Shown here in pieces: positions 44,439 through 54,778 of a DNA stretch of 64,000 nucleotides. Location: contig CAZEPW010000007.1 in assembly GCA_964514215.1 (NCBI GenBank), positions 1 through 64,000 of the forward strand, in the 5' to 3' direction. Both the position numbers and the translations under genes were made by a program. The DNA is from CAYQUC01 sp964514215 (GTDB lineage Bacteria > Pseudomonadota > Gammaproteobacteria > UBA6429 > Thiohalophilaceae). The notes under the pieces are model-generated. The model saw only the letters and a list, made by a program, of their open reading frames with translations. It was not told where the DNA came from and did not search any database. The stretch's first letter is position 1; every line of letters begins with the position of its first letter.

Positions 44439-46529
44439 TTAACGTCTAAGTACTGACATGATGTCTTGAAATGTTTGATCTGCAGCAGCAATGACTTGAG
44501 CATTAGCTTTAAATTGAGTTTGCAAACGTAATAATTTTGCAGCTTCTTCATCCATATTCACTCCAGACACTGATTCTTTAGCTTCGATAGATTGGTTTAA
44601 CAATACTTGCTGTGCTTGAGCATTAATATCCAATTCATGGGTTCTTGTTCCAACTCTACTAACAAGCTCACCATAGGCCTGATTAAAATTAGCACGGCCT
44701 TCAATTAAATTATTTGCTCGATGTAAATTTGCTAATGATAAAATATTTGAATTATCACCCATCGCATCTTCATTAAATTCAATATAAAAAGTATCGCCCG
44801 CAACTAACTCGCCTTTTAGTTTTGCAGTTACAGCTAGTTGTTTGCCCGCTAATATCGGACTAAGAATTAAATTCTGTCCAGCATTGTAGCTAATTGGTGC
44901 TGATAATATTCGTGATGCACTAACCCCGGATTCAGGGTTTGGACTATTATCGATAATTTGTAATTGATGATTGTCGAGTATTTTAATCATAATATTACTA
45001 GCACCGTTATTTGATTCAACGGCTTCATCAATATTAAAGGCGATAAGTGATGCCGAGGCTTGTCCTGATTGCGCTATTTTAATGCTACCATCATTATTTA
45101 AATTAACGGTTTTTTCATTTTCAGCTGATAAGTTATTCACATCAATAAAATTTAACTCAAGCTCACCATCACCTAAATTAGAAATTTCACTACGTGCTCT
45201 AACTGGCGATGCAGCGGCTATTTCTGATGAATTGTCAATTAACACTTTAATATTTTTTGCTGCCAAATGAGTTGGTCTAATTAAAAAACTATCACCACTG
45301 GCAATAGTGCTGCCTGATTTTAAATTCAAAGAGAATCCATCAATGGAAATATTTTCTGGAAACTCAGAAAACTTTCTTAAAGTTGCTTGATCGTTCAACC
45401 GAATCAGAAGATATTCATTACCAGTATATTCCAAACGATAATCACTTGAGGTAATCTTAGTAATATCACTTACTTTAGCAGATAATTGATAGTCCCCCTT
45501 ATTTCGAGTGCCAGATATAACTTCCGGCATATTATTATTTAAACCAGTAAAAAATTTTTTACCAAATTTACTGTTTAAATCTAAACCTGACTGGTGTTGT
45601 TCATTAAAAGTTGTGGCTAATGCTAATGAAATTCGACCTAATTCATTTTGAGAACTATTAATGATATCCGCTTGAAAGTCTAATAAACCGCCAAGCTCGC
45701 CACCACTAATAAATTTAGTGATATCCGTTTCTGTACCTTCACCAACAAAAACTACATCAACTTTTGAAGAATCAAATTCATTAACAACAGCATCCAATTT
45801 AGCAGGAGACAACCCCAACACTAGTGTTTGACCATTTCCGATAAATACATTTATTGCGCCATCATCTTGCTCTTTTGTTGTAACATTAATTAATTTTGAT
45901 AAATCTTTAAGCACTACATCGCGTTGATCCAATAAATCATTGGCAGGTTGCCCACTGCTTTGCTGTGCTAAGGTTATACTTTGATTTAGTTTCGCTAGTG
46001 ATTTTGCTAAAAAATTAATATCAGTAATAATATTATTTGTTTGTTTATTGGTTGCTAATCGTAAATCTTGCAATCGAGTATCCAAATCATGAAACCGATT
46101 AGTAAGAGTGTTAGCTTGAGTAATCATAACTTGTCTAGCTGTAGTTGAAGAGGGTTCATTGGCAACCCCCGTAACAGCATCAAAAAACTCTTGTAATACT
46201 AGTCCCATCCCAGCTTTTGGATCTGAAAATAACTCATCAACCTGAGTTGTTAATTGATGCCCTACTTTAAATGAATTTGTTAGCGAAGTATTGTCTCGAA
46301 CACTGGTTGTCAAAAACTCATTATGCACACGGCGAATAGACGATACCTGAACGCCACTACCCACTGAACCAAAAGCAAATTGCTGTGGCTCACGGGTGGT
46401 TTTCAATACGCGTTGTCGTGAAAACCCTTCATTATTCGCGTTTGCAATGTTATGACTAGTCGTTGCCATCTCCCGTTGAGTGGTAAGAGTACCTGAAAGA
46501 CCAATACCTAATGAATCATTACCAGCCAT
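44439..46529 (-). CDS. flgK: Flagellar hook-associated protein FlgK (HAP1)
   Basis: 696 residues. The N-terminal rod/hook domain (LGIGLSGTLTTQREMATTSHN) and GFSRQRVLKTTREPQ are typical. The C-terminal helix has KAESVSGVNMDEEAAKLLR-like sequence. It is longer than enteric FlgK (about 550) because of extra middle domains (~330-590). Its ATG overlaps the flgJ stop by one base, so the genes are translationally coupled. Confidence 0.94.
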   Translation of the reverse strand: MAGNDSLGIGLSGTLTTQREMATTSHNIANANNEGFSRQRVLKTTREPQQFAFGSVGSGVQVSSIRRVHNEFLTTSVRDNTSLTNSFKVGHQLTTQVDELFSDPKAGMGLVLQEFFDAVTGVANEPSSTTARQVMITQANTLTNRFHDLDTRLQDLRLATNKQTNNIITDINFLAKSLAKLNQSITLAQQSSGQPANDLLDQRDVVLKDLSKLINVTTKEQDDGAINVFIGNGQTLVLGLSPAKLDAVVNEFDSSKVDVVFVGEGTETDITKFISGGELGGLLDFQADIINSSQNELGRISLALATTFNEQHQSGLDLNSKFGKKFFTGLNNNMPEVISGTRNKGDYQLSAKVSDITKITSSDYRLEYTGNEYLLIRLNDQATLRKFSEFPENISIDGFSLNLKSGSTIASGDSFLIRPTHLAAKNIKVLIDNSSEIAAASPVRARSEISNLGDGELELNFIDVNNLSAENEKTVNLNNDGSIKIAQSGQASASLIAFNIDEAVESNNGASNIMIKILDNHQLQIIDNSPNPESGVSASRILSAPISYNAGQNLILSPILAGKQLAVTAKLKGELVAGDTFYIEFNEDAMGDNSNILSLANLHRANNLIEGRANFNQAYGELVSRVGTRTHELDINAQAQQVLLNQSIEAKESVSGVNMDEEAAKLLRLQTQFKANAQVIAAADQTFQDIMSVLRR

Positions 46530-47377
46530 CAGTTATTAACCTCTAGTTTTACACTTAAAGGCTCTGAACTTATTTCACGTGACATAATATCCAACACTTT
46601 ACTGGCATAACGAGGATCGGTTGCATATCCTGAATTAGCTAACGTATTAATATAGGCCAATGGATTATCAGACACTTTTAAAGCTTGCTCATAACGTGGA
46701 TTCGACTTTATATAATTAACATAGTCATTAAAACTTTCATCCATCGAAGTATATGCTCGAAAATTTGCATGCTCGCGTCGGGCAATACCATCTTTAAATT
46801 CCACAGTAAATTTTGATACTGTTGGTCCTTGCCAATTTTTAGTAGCTTTGATATTAAACAAATTAAAACCACTACGACCATCCTGATGGCGCTGTACTGC
46901 CTGCCCCCATCCAGTTTCCAATGCTGCTTGAGCGATTAAAATATCGGCATTAGTGCCGAGTTTTGAGGCAGCTTTTTCAGCATAGGGACGAACAGTTTCA
47001 ATAAAACGTTGTTGTTTTGTTTGAGCTACTTCAGGTTCTAATTTAATGTTATTACTTTCAGAAAGTTGTTTTTCGGTGATTGTGCCACTAAGCTGTTTTA
47101 CTAAAATATCAGCTAACCCATTCGAATTGTCTTTTGACAAACTTAGAGACAGCTGATTATCAAACATTTCCTGATACATTTGAGACTGATCGCTATCAAA
47201 TAATGAATTACCCATGCTAGCATCACGCATACTTTTTAACATCATCTGCATAAAAATAGCTTCAAATTGCTCTGCAACTTGTCGTAAAGCAGAATCAGGA
47301 TTTTCACGCGCAAGACGGCGCATATCAGAAAACCCTGACATATCATTATAAATATTTGCTTTATTCTCTATCGACAT
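46529..47377 (-). CDS. flgJ: Peptidoglycan hydrolase / rod-cap protein FlgJ
   Basis: 282 residues with both FlgJ domains. The N-terminal rod-binding domain (~15-105) has QVAEQFEAIFMQMMLKSMRDA. The C-terminal glucosaminidase-type domain (~125-275) has ADILIAQAALETGWG with the catalytic Glu, and FNLFNIKA. It makes a hole in the wall and helps rod assembly. The dual-domain form is typical of gamma- and betaproteobacteria. It follows flgI by 3 bp. Confidence 0.95.
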   Translation of the reverse strand: MSIENKANIYNDMSGFSDMRRLARENPDSALRQVAEQFEAIFMQMMLKSMRDASMGNSLFDSDQSQMYQEMFDNQLSLSLSKDNSNGLADILVKQLSGTITEKQLSESNNIKLEPEVAQTKQQRFIETVRPYAEKAASKLGTNADILIAQAALETGWGQAVQRHQDGRSGFNLFNIKATKNWQGPTVSKFTVEFKDGIARREHANFRAYTSMDESFNDYVNYIKSNPRYEQALKVSDNPLAYINTLANSGYATDPRYASKVLDIMSREISSEPLSVKLEVNN

Positions 47378-47380
47378 AAT

Positions 47381-48505
47381 TTATATTACTATTAATTCAG
47401 CCCGTAACGCCCCCGCTTCTTTTAGTGCTTCTAATATTGAAACCAAATCTCCGGGAGAAACACCCACTTCATTTATTGCTCTAACGATATCATTCAAAGA
47501 TACCCCGGGCTCAAATAAAAACATGCGGTTTTGTTTTTGTTCGGTAGACACAGTACTTTGAGGTACAACAACGGTATCACCCGCACCAAATGCATTGGGT
47601 TGTGATGCTACTGCATTTTCTGAAATTGTTAATGTTAAACTACCGTGAGAAATAGCCGCGGGTAACACTCTAACATGCTCACCAATAACTACTGTGCCAG
47701 AACGTGAATTAACAATAACACGAGCGGCAGCTTTACCAGGTTTAACCTCGAGATTTTCTAACATGGCTATAAAAGATACCCGTTGATTACGTTCCTGAGG
47801 TGCATTAACGTGAATCGATGATGCATCAATTGAACGTGCAGTATCAGGCCCCATCACTTCATTAATAACTCTAGTTATTCGAATTGACGTTGTAAAATCT
47901 GCACTATTTAAATTCAGCACTAAATCAGTTTCTTTTCCAAATGGTGTTTCAATCGTATTTTCTATTGTTGCACCATTAGGGATACGACCAACACTAGGAA
48001 CATTAACCGTGATACTCGAACCATCACCGCCATCAACACCAAAACCATTCACAATCACGTTACCTTGAGCAATTGCATAAATTTTATCATCTACCCCCTT
48101 TAGCGGTGATAAAATTAATGTACCACCACGGAGACTTTTAGAGTCACCAATTGATGATACCGTAATATCCACTTTTTGACCTTTTTTTGCAAAAGGCGGT
48201 AACTCTGCATGAATAATAACAGCCGCAACATTTTTTATTGAAACTCGAGATTTACCCGGTATAGTAACCCCTAAACGCGAAATTAAACTTTTAATGCTTT
48301 GTTCTGTAAATGGTGCCGAGTTTGTTGAATCACCGGTGCCATTTAAACCAATAACCAATCCATAACCCAATAATTGGTTGGCGCGAACCCCTGCAACGTT
48401 TGTTATATCTTTTAACCTTTCTGCTTTTAATGTTCCTATCTGTAACAATAATAAGAAAACCAATCCTATTACAAATATATTCTTAAATTTTTTAATAGTT
48501 AACAT
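47381..48505 (-). CDS. flgI: Flagellar P-ring protein FlgI
   Basis: 374 residues with a signal peptide (to about residue 28). The FlgI core is unmistakable: RLKDITNVAGVRANQLLGYG, LVIGLNGTGDSTN, and VVPQSTVSTEQKQNRMF. It forms the periplasmic ring around the rod at the peptidoglycan. Length and ends are typical. Confidence 0.96.
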   Translation of the reverse strand: MLTIKKFKNIFVIGLVFLLLLQIGTLKAERLKDITNVAGVRANQLLGYGLVIGLNGTGDSTNSAPFTEQSIKSLISRLGVTIPGKSRVSIKNVAAVIIHAELPPFAKKGQKVDITVSSIGDSKSLRGGTLILSPLKGVDDKIYAIAQGNVIVNGFGVDGGDGSSITVNVPSVGRIPNGATIENTIETPFGKETDLVLNLNSADFTTSIRITRVINEVMGPDTARSIDASSIHVNAPQERNQRVSFIAMLENLEVKPGKAAARVIVNSRSGTVVIGEHVRVLPAAISHGSLTLTISENAVASQPNAFGAGDTVVVPQSTVSTEQKQNRMFLFEPGVSLNDIVRAINEVGVSPGDLVSILEALKEAGALRAELIVI

Positions 48506-48540
48506 TTGATACCTTATTATTTAATTTAGATGATACTAGA

Positions 48541-49242
48541 TTAAAATGGCCAAGCTGTACTCTGAAAAAACTTACTTAACCAACCCATACTATTTGCATC
48601 ATTAATAACACCTTGGCCACCATACGATATTTGGGCATTTGCAATTCGGGTAGATAACACGGTGTTATCTGCTTCAATATCCTCTGGTCGAACAATACCC
48701 ATCACTCGCAGATATTCATTCCCCTGATTTAACATTATTAATTTTTCACCACGAATTAATAAATTTTTATTAGCAAATACTCTGACAACGGTTACTGTTA
48801 ATTCACCTGTCATATTATTACTTTGTGCTGACTGTCCTTGAGACGAAAACCTGCGATCTGAATCGACAGTATTTTCCAATATATTTTTATCATTAACTTT
48901 AACATCAGAGCCTGTGATTATTGGAGCTGTTTCATTTATAATCGCACCTTTTGTTGTTTCTGTTCTAGCCGATTTATTAGCATTGGTATTTTCCCGCAAT
49001 GTAATTGTCAAAATATCCCCAACATTACGCGCACGCATATTGTCAAAAAAACCAACACGCATACCGTTTTGAAATATAGCGCCATCAGTTGGTGTATTAA
49101 ACCGTGTAACTTTTGGAGAAAGAGGCGAATACGCAGGATTTCTTAATGCAATCGGTTTTGCACATGCAGATACGGCTATAAGCATACCAATCAAAATTAC
49201 GACTTTAATTTTGTTGAAAACTGTATTATTAAATAGCCTCAT
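48541..49242 (-). CDS. flgH: Flagellar L-ring lipoprotein FlgH
   Basis: 233 residues. A lipoprotein signal peptide has the lipidated Cys at 27 (AVSAC). The FlgH fold shows MRARNVGDILTITLRENTNA and the conserved end VLSTRIANAQISYGGQGVI. It forms the outer-membrane ring. It follows flgG by 15 bp. Confidence 0.95.
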   Translation of the reverse strand: MRLFNNTVFNKIKVVILIGMLIAVSACAKPIALRNPAYSPLSPKVTRFNTPTDGAIFQNGMRVGFFDNMRARNVGDILTITLRENTNANKSARTETTKGAIINETAPIITGSDVKVNDKNILENTVDSDRRFSSQGQSAQSNNMTGELTVTVVRVFANKNLLIRGEKLIMLNQGNEYLRVMGIVRPEDIEADNTVLSTRIANAQISYGGQGVINDANSMGWLSKFFQSTAWPF

Positions 49243-49257
49243 AATATCCCATTATTT

Positions 49258-50040
49258 TTATAAATTATTATTAACGTATTGCAACATTTCATCTGCGGTC
49301 GAAATTGCTTTGGAGTTCATTTCATAAGCACGCTGTGTTTCAATCATGCTTACTAATTCTTCCACAATATTAACATTAGATCCTTCCAATGAGCCTTGAG
49401 CAATCGAACCCAGACCACTTTGAGTTGGATTATTTATTTGAGCAGTGCCACTCGCTGTTGTTTCAACAAACAAGTTATCACCAACGGGTTGTAGCCCAGC
49501 AGGATTAATAAAATCAGCTAATTGAATAACACCGGCAATTGATGATGCATTACCCGGCAACGATACCGACACAGTACCATCCGTACCAATAGTGACAGAT
49601 TGTGCATCACCGGCTATAGTGATAGACGGTTCTAAATGATACCCGGATGACGTAACAACCTGCCCATCCTGATTGACAGAGAATGTGCCATCGCGGGTAT
49701 AAGCAGTTGTACCATCGGGTTTTAATATTTGAAAATAACCTCGACCAAGCACGGCTAAATCCAACTGATTACCGGTTTGACTAATGTTTCCCTGAGTATT
49801 TTGTTTTTGTGTGGCAACAGCTCGTACACCGGTGCCAATCATTAACCCCGTTGGTAAAATAGTATCTTCACTACTTTGTCCACCGGCTTGACGAATATTC
49901 TGATACAATAAATCTTCAAACAACATTCTGTCCCGTTTAAAACCAGTGGTCGAGACATTTGCTAAGTTATTAGAAATAACTGCTAATTTATTTTGCTGTG
50001 CTTCTAAGCCAGTTTTTGCTACCCAAAGAGCTTGAGTCAT
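49258..50040 (-). CDS. flgG: Flagellar distal rod protein FlgG
   Basis: 260 residues (the normal FlgG length) with the N-terminal rod motif LWVAKTGLEAQQNKLAVISNNL and ANVSTTGFKRDR. The C-terminal motif is SNVNIVEELVSMIETQRAYE. It builds the distal rod. It lies 51 bp after flgF. Confidence 0.96.
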   Translation of the reverse strand: MTQALWVAKTGLEAQQNKLAVISNNLANVSTTGFKRDRMLFEDLLYQNIRQAGGQSSEDTILPTGLMIGTGVRAVATQKQNTQGNISQTGNQLDLAVLGRGYFQILKPDGTTAYTRDGTFSVNQDGQVVTSSGYHLEPSITIAGDAQSVTIGTDGTVSVSLPGNASSIAGVIQLADFINPAGLQPVGDNLFVETTASGTAQINNPTQSGLGSIAQGSLEGSNVNIVEELVSMIETQRAYEMNSKAISTADEMLQYVNNNL

Positions 50041-50091
50041 GTCTATTACTCCAGATTATTACTTGTAAAAGTTGCAGTTATTGTGCCAATA

Positions 50092-50832
50092 CTAATTCAA
50101 CTTCAATAATTGTGCGGTTCGTTCGTCATTTTTTTCAGCTTTATTCATTAATTTAATTTGCATTTCAAATTGACGTTGCAATTCGATCATATTTACCATC
50201 GCCTCAATGGCATTTACATTACTATTCTCCAATGCTCCTGATACGACGCTAACACTTGCATCATTGGTAAACTCGGCTTCATCTTTAAATCGTACTAATC
50301 CATCTTTACCTTTTATAATATCTTTGTTCTCCGGATTAACTAATTTTAAACGGTCTAAAACTATAACCGCTGTTGCAGCTTCACCAATAGGAACAACACT
50401 TACTGTACCATTACCATTTATTTCTACTTTCTGTGCCTGAGGTATTGAAATAGGGCCTGATTCCCCCATAACTAAAAGATTTCGATTATTAATTAATAAA
50501 CCTTCTGGGCTTATTTTAAAATTACCATTTCGTGAAAGTGCTTCCTGACCATCTTCTGTTTGAACAACGAACCAGCCCTTACCATTAATTGCAACATCAA
50601 GATTGCGGCCAGTAGTTGCAATTGAACCATGAGTAAAATCCGTTGATGTACCATCAATAATAGAATTCACTCTCGAGGCATGTCCAGGACCGTATAATTG
50701 ACGACTTTCCGCATCGACCATGTCAGCTCTAAAACCAATTGTATTAACATTAGCAAGATTATTAGTATTAATTGCTTGCGCCTGCATATTTTGCTTAGCA
50801 CCTGACATTGCAACATATAACATACGGTCCAT
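50092..50832 (-). CDS. flgF: Flagellar proximal rod protein FlgF
   Basis: 246 residues with the rod-type N-terminus (MLYVAMSGAKQNMQAQAINT, NNLANVNTIGFRAD) and the C-terminal NVNAIEAMVNMIELQRQFE. The KAEKNDERTAQLLKLN tail is characteristic of FlgF. It follows flgE by 17 bp. Confidence 0.95.
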   Translation of the reverse strand: MDRMLYVAMSGAKQNMQAQAINTNNLANVNTIGFRADMVDAESRQLYGPGHASRVNSIIDGTSTDFTHGSIATTGRNLDVAINGKGWFVVQTEDGQEALSRNGNFKISPEGLLINNRNLLVMGESGPISIPQAQKVEINGNGTVSVVPIGEAATAVIVLDRLKLVNPENKDIIKGKDGLVRFKDEAEFTNDASVSVVSGALENSNVNAIEAMVNMIELQRQFEMQIKLMNKAEKNDERTAQLLKLN

Positions 50833-50849
50833 TTATTTAGCCTTTTACG

Positions 50850-52109
50850 TTAACGAATATTAATGACCGATTGCGTTACCGCATCAGCCGTTGTTATCAC
50901 TTGGGCGTTTGCTTGAAAATTTCGCTGCGCCGATATCATGTTAATTAACTGCTCCGTTAAATCCACATTCGAACCTTCGAGAGCCCCAGATTGAATTAAA
51001 CCTAATTTTCCGGATCCCGGTGTACCCAACAATGGAATACCAGATTCAAAGCTTTCAGCCCAAGTTGAATCCCCTAATTGTCGCAAACCTTGTGAATTTG
51101 GAAAATCAGCGAGTTGTACTTGACCTAACGTTCGAGTTTGACCATTAGTATAACGAGCACGAACAATACCCGTTTCATCAATATCCAAACTGGTTAATCG
51201 CCCCGTAGTGTAACCATCTTGAGTTAAAGCATTAACATTAAATTTGGAGCCAAACTGTGTTGTTGGTGTTCCTGCTAAAAAGTCCAATGTCATTACGATT
51301 GGATCCGAACCTGAATTAGTTGCAAATTCAGGATACTCAATTTGTCCAGGAGGAACTGGAATACCGTCAATCATGGTTAAGGCACCAGAACCATTAAAAT
51401 TCATCACATTAGCTTCATATGGTGGAGCTTCTGCACCTTTAATATTTTTCCCATCAATAAAACTATGCACTTGCCATTGATTGGATATACCTGTTTTTAC
51501 AAAATACACTGTCGATTGATGAGCCGTACCCAAAGAATCATAAACCGTTAATGATGTTGAATGATTAAATGAACCTGCATCATTAGGATCAAATGGTTCA
51601 AACAATGGTTTAGCTTCAGCACTGTCTAAATTCACTCCCACCGTCACTAAACCGGTAGAACGAGGTTCAATATTGGAATTGTCCAACGACAAGGGCCCTG
51701 TTTCACCTGTTGGATTACCATTTTCATCTGCTGTAGTACCGAGTAATTTTAAATTATCGCTATTAACCATAAAACCTTCTCGATCAATTTCAATAGCACC
51801 TGCTCGAGAATAAACTCGTTCACCGCCTTTATCCATCATAAAAAAACCACCGCCATTAATGGCCATATCAAGATTATTATCAGTAAAATCAATATTACCC
51901 TGACTAAACTGTTGTGTAATTCCCGAAATGCGAACACCAGAACCAATTGTATTTGATGACGACCCTATGTCTGATGCAGCATAAACGTCAGCAAATTGTG
52001 CACGTGACTTTTTAAAGCCACTAGTACTCGCATTAGCTACATTGTTACCTATCATTTTTAACTCTTTACCTGCGGATTGTATTCCACTTAACGCTGCTCT
52101 AAACGGCAT
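50850..52109 (-). CDS. flgE: Flagellar hook protein FlgE
   Basis: 419 residues. The N-terminal D0 has PFRAALSGIQSAGKELKMIG and NVANASTSGFKKSRAQFADV. The variable D1/D2 middle follows, then the C-terminal GSNVDLTEQLINMISAQRNF. It polymerises into the hook under FliK length control. Length is within the usual range (about 400-460). Confidence 0.96.
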   Translation of the reverse strand: MPFRAALSGIQSAGKELKMIGNNVANASTSGFKKSRAQFADVYAASDIGSSSNTIGSGVRISGITQQFSQGNIDFTDNNLDMAINGGGFFMMDKGGERVYSRAGAIEIDREGFMVNSDNLKLLGTTADENGNPTGETGPLSLDNSNIEPRSTGLVTVGVNLDSAEAKPLFEPFDPNDAGSFNHSTSLTVYDSLGTAHQSTVYFVKTGISNQWQVHSFIDGKNIKGAEAPPYEANVMNFNGSGALTMIDGIPVPPGQIEYPEFATNSGSDPIVMTLDFLAGTPTTQFGSKFNVNALTQDGYTTGRLTSLDIDETGIVRARYTNGQTRTLGQVQLADFPNSQGLRQLGDSTWAESFESGIPLLGTPGSGKLGLIQSGALEGSNVDLTEQLINMISAQRNFQANAQVITTADAVTQSVINIR

Positions 52110-52134
52110 ATCTCTCTCCTCTAACGCTATCGAC

Positions 52135-52848
52135 TTACAAAATTTGTTTTACATCAGGTAGCTTCATCATTCCTGAATTTGTTAGGTTTAACACAATAGG
52201 CTCACCCGGTTTTCCTAAGGATACACTTTCAACTGCATCTGAAACTAACGTTTCAGCAGCTTGAGATTTTCCATCAGCCATAAATGCTGCCTGTAATGTG
52301 TATTTACCAGGAACGGCTTGCTCTGTAAGCATTTTTATTTCACCATCAGAGTCTTTTACCTGTTTTGAAATAACTCCATTCCAGTTTATATTAACCGTAC
52401 CAGCTTTGTGTTGACCAAGATTTAAGGTATGCACTAATTCACCCGAGCTATTCAAAATATTAACGCGTAAATCATTACTTGATTGAGGCAAATTAACTGC
52501 TGCCTTAATGCTTTCACCTTCACGTAATTCAACATTATTCCCGGGAACTAAAACCGAACGCCCCACTAAGCTAGAAGCTTGCAATGCTTGATTGGATTGC
52601 AATGAACTAGCCAATGTCGCAAATGAATTTTTAATATCTTTCATACCACTTACTTGACTAAACTGCGCCATTTGAGTAATAAATTCACCGTTCTCCATTG
52701 GTTTCATTGGATCTTGGTGATTCATTTGTGCCGTCATTAATTTCATGAAATCTTCCTGACCAAGACGAGGCTTTTCATGAGCGTCATGGGTTTTGCTTAA
52801 CCCTAGCGACTCTGGCGTTGGTAGTGTTGATTTATCTATCGTGTTCAT
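52135..52848 (-). CDS. flgD: Flagellar hook assembly scaffold FlgD
   Basis: 237 residues. The N-terminal FlgD signature LGQEDFMKLMTAQMNHQDPM with NGEFITQMAQFSQVSG is clear. A Tudor-like plus FlgD_ig C-terminal part (~95-230) has NGVISKQVKDSDG and GKYTLQAAF. It caps the growing hook and is later replaced by FlgK. It starts 35 bp after flgC. Confidence 0.95.
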   Translation of the reverse strand: MNTIDKSTLPTPESLGLSKTHDAHEKPRLGQEDFMKLMTAQMNHQDPMKPMENGEFITQMAQFSQVSGMKDIKNSFATLASSLQSNQALQASSLVGRSVLVPGNNVELREGESIKAAVNLPQSSNDLRVNILNSSGELVHTLNLGQHKAGTVNINWNGVISKQVKDSDGEIKMLTEQAVPGKYTLQAAFMADGKSQAAETLVSDAVESVSLGKPGEPIVLNLTNSGMMKLPDVKQIL

Positions 52849-52883
52849 GATTAAAACCTATGTAGTTTTGTAATTTAATTATT

Positions 52884-53291
52884 TTATTGTCCTATCGACA
52901 ATGTTCTCATCATCATTTGTTTTGCAGTATTTAAAACCTCAACATTAGTTTGATAGGCTCTTGAAGCAGAAATCATATTTGCCATTTCATCAATAACATT
53001 AACATTAGGTCTAAATATATATCCGTCTTTATTCGCCATAGCATGGTTAGGGTTATATTCACTGCGTAATGGTTCATCGCTTTCAACAATACCTAAAACT
53101 TGAACACCATTATGTTTGTCATTAAAATCACGCATCATTTGAGCAAATATAGGTTGACGGGATCGATAAGTGGTTTCTTGGCTACTGCTCACCGAATCAG
53201 CATTCGCTAAATTACTGGCGGTGGTATTCAACCGGATATTTTGCGCATTCATTGCAGATCCTGCGATATCAAATATTGAGTATAATGACAT
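52884..53291 (-). CDS. flgC: Flagellar proximal rod protein FlgC
   Basis: 135 residues (normal length) with FDIAGSAMNAQNIRLNTTAS and SNLANADSV at the N-terminus. The C-terminus has VNVIDEMANMISASRAYQTN followed by VLNTAKQMM. It follows flgB by 2 bp. Confidence 0.96.
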   Translation of the reverse strand: MSLYSIFDIAGSAMNAQNIRLNTTASNLANADSVSSSQETTYRSRQPIFAQMMRDFNDKHNGVQVLGIVESDEPLRSEYNPNHAMANKDGYIFRPNVNVIDEMANMISASRAYQTNVEVLNTAKQMMMRTLSIGQ

Positions 53292-53293
53292 TG

Positions 53294-53692
53294 TTATTCC
53301 CCTTTAATTGCTGACAATAAAGATTTAAATTTACCACTTATAAATTGTATGCTGGTTTGATAACGCATGGCATTTTCTAAAAACTCTGATTTCTCTATTT
53401 GACCTTCAACCGTGTTTCCATCAAGTGAGGCTTGCTGCGGTTGGCGGTATTTCAATTGACCACCATAAACAAACCCAAGTGCTTGCATGTGTCGTTTATT
53501 GCTAGTAACTAATGGTGTATTACCCGATGCTATATTTTTATAACTATTAAGCATTTGCTTAAAATCCAAATCACGTGCCTTATAGTTTGGAGTATCAGCA
53601 TTAGCCAAATTAGCAGCTAATATACGTGAACGTGCTCCAAAAATTTTTATTGATTGCTCGTGCGTTCCTAAAATTGCATTCCAACTTGGCAT
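53294..53692 (-). CDS. flgB: Flagellar proximal rod protein FlgB
   Basis: 132 residues, including SRILAANLANADTPNYKARD and DFKQML and the C-terminal NAMRYQTSIQFISGKFKSLL. It is the first gene of the flgB-L operon, with a sigma-54-type promoter 37 bp upstream of the ATG. Confidence 0.96.
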   Translation of the reverse strand: MPSWNAILGTHEQSIKIFGARSRILAANLANADTPNYKARDLDFKQMLNSYKNIASGNTPLVTSNKRHMQALGFVYGGQLKYRQPQQASLDGNTVEGQIEKSEFLENAMRYQTSIQFISGKFKSLLSAIKGE

Positions 53693-53728
53693 AATTTTTT
53701 CTCTTCATGGTTTGTTACTGGAATTAGT

Positions 53729-53744
53729 TGCAACAGCTATGCCA
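53729..53744 (-). promoter_or_regulatory. Sigma-54-type promoter of flgBCDEFGHIJKL
   Basis: On the minus strand it reads TGGCAT-AGCTG-TTGCA, one mismatch from TGGCAC-N5-TTGC with correct GG-N10-GC spacing. It lies in the 183-bp cheR-flgB spacer, which has no other recognisable feature. Confidence 0.8.
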
Positions 53745-53875
53745 ACTCAACTATTTTTTAAATATCAATAAGATAGGGTGATTTTTAGTGAACGAAGCAT
53801 TGCCATACGGCAATTTAATTCCAAATGGCAAGAACTATGGGATTATTTTTTAGAAAAACTATAAACTTATATACA

Positions 53876-54721
53876 TTAACGACTGGGGCGCCAACCATCT
53901 CGGAGTCGATACATAACACCTAGCGGTGTACGCACCATATCAAACGCATCACAATATCCAGTTGGTGATTCTGAACCTCCCAATAACATAAAGCCTTGAG
54001 GGTTTAACGTTTTAGCCATTCGAGTTAAAATATCAGTTTTTAGTTCAGAAGAAAAATAAATTAAAACATTTCGGCAAAAAATAATATCAAATTTACCTAA
54101 TAAAGCATAGTTTGCCGTTAAGTTTAATTCTGTAAATCGAACACGTTGACGAATATCGGCATTTGCCTGCCATTCATCGCCTTGTTCTTTAAAAAATCGC
54201 TTACGACGCTCTTCAGTTAATCCTCTCTTCATACTTAATTTATCGTATTTAGCATCTTTAGCAATTTTTAACATGCTTGGTGATATATCTGTTGCCACAA
54301 TTTCAACATTTGATTTCATCGCGCCAGGATTTTTAGCTAAAAATTCACTGATAGTCATACTAATTGAGTAAGACTCTTGTCCCGATGAACTAGCAGCAGA
54401 CCAAATTCTAATGGGTTTGGTTCGCCCTTTGGCCAACTCAGGAAACATTATTTGATGTAGCATCTCAAAAGGATATTTATCCCGAAACCACATAGTTTCA
54501 TTGGTTGTCATGGCATCAACAACCCGTTGCTTTAATTTGTTATTTACATTTTTTTTCAACTCTACTAACATTGAAGCCAAATCAGGAAATGAAAATTCAT
54601 GCGTTAGTTTATTGAGTCGACTAGTTACTAAATAATGTTTATTTTCTCCCAATACAATACCACAGGCATTTTCTAGAAAATCTCTAAAAATTTCATATTC
54701 TTGTTTTGATATTTGTGTCAC
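53876..54721 (-). CDS. cheR: Chemotaxis protein methyltransferase CheR (flagellar-cluster copy)
   Basis: 281 residues. The helical N-domain has YEIFRDFLENACGIVLGENK. The methyltransferase domain has IRIWSAASSSGQESYSISM, VEIVATDISPSML and FDIIFCRNVLIYFSSEL. It lies 57 bp after cheV, the arrangement of the CheV-CheR pair near flgA/flgB in Pseudomonas and Vibrio. It is the second CheR of the window and probably serves receptors encoded elsewhere. Confidence 0.94.
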   Translation of the reverse strand: MTQISKQEYEIFRDFLENACGIVLGENKHYLVTSRLNKLTHEFSFPDLASMLVELKKNVNNKLKQRVVDAMTTNETMWFRDKYPFEMLHQIMFPELAKGRTKPIRIWSAASSSGQESYSISMTISEFLAKNPGAMKSNVEIVATDISPSMLKIAKDAKYDKLSMKRGLTEERRKRFFKEQGDEWQANADIRQRVRFTELNLTANYALLGKFDIIFCRNVLIYFSSELKTDILTRMAKTLNPQGFMLLGGSESPTGYCDAFDMVRTPLGVMYRLRDGWRPSR

Positions 54722-54778
54722 GAGTTTATTTATACACTTTTGTTTTATACTCTAGTTTACTTATTACACTTAATATCA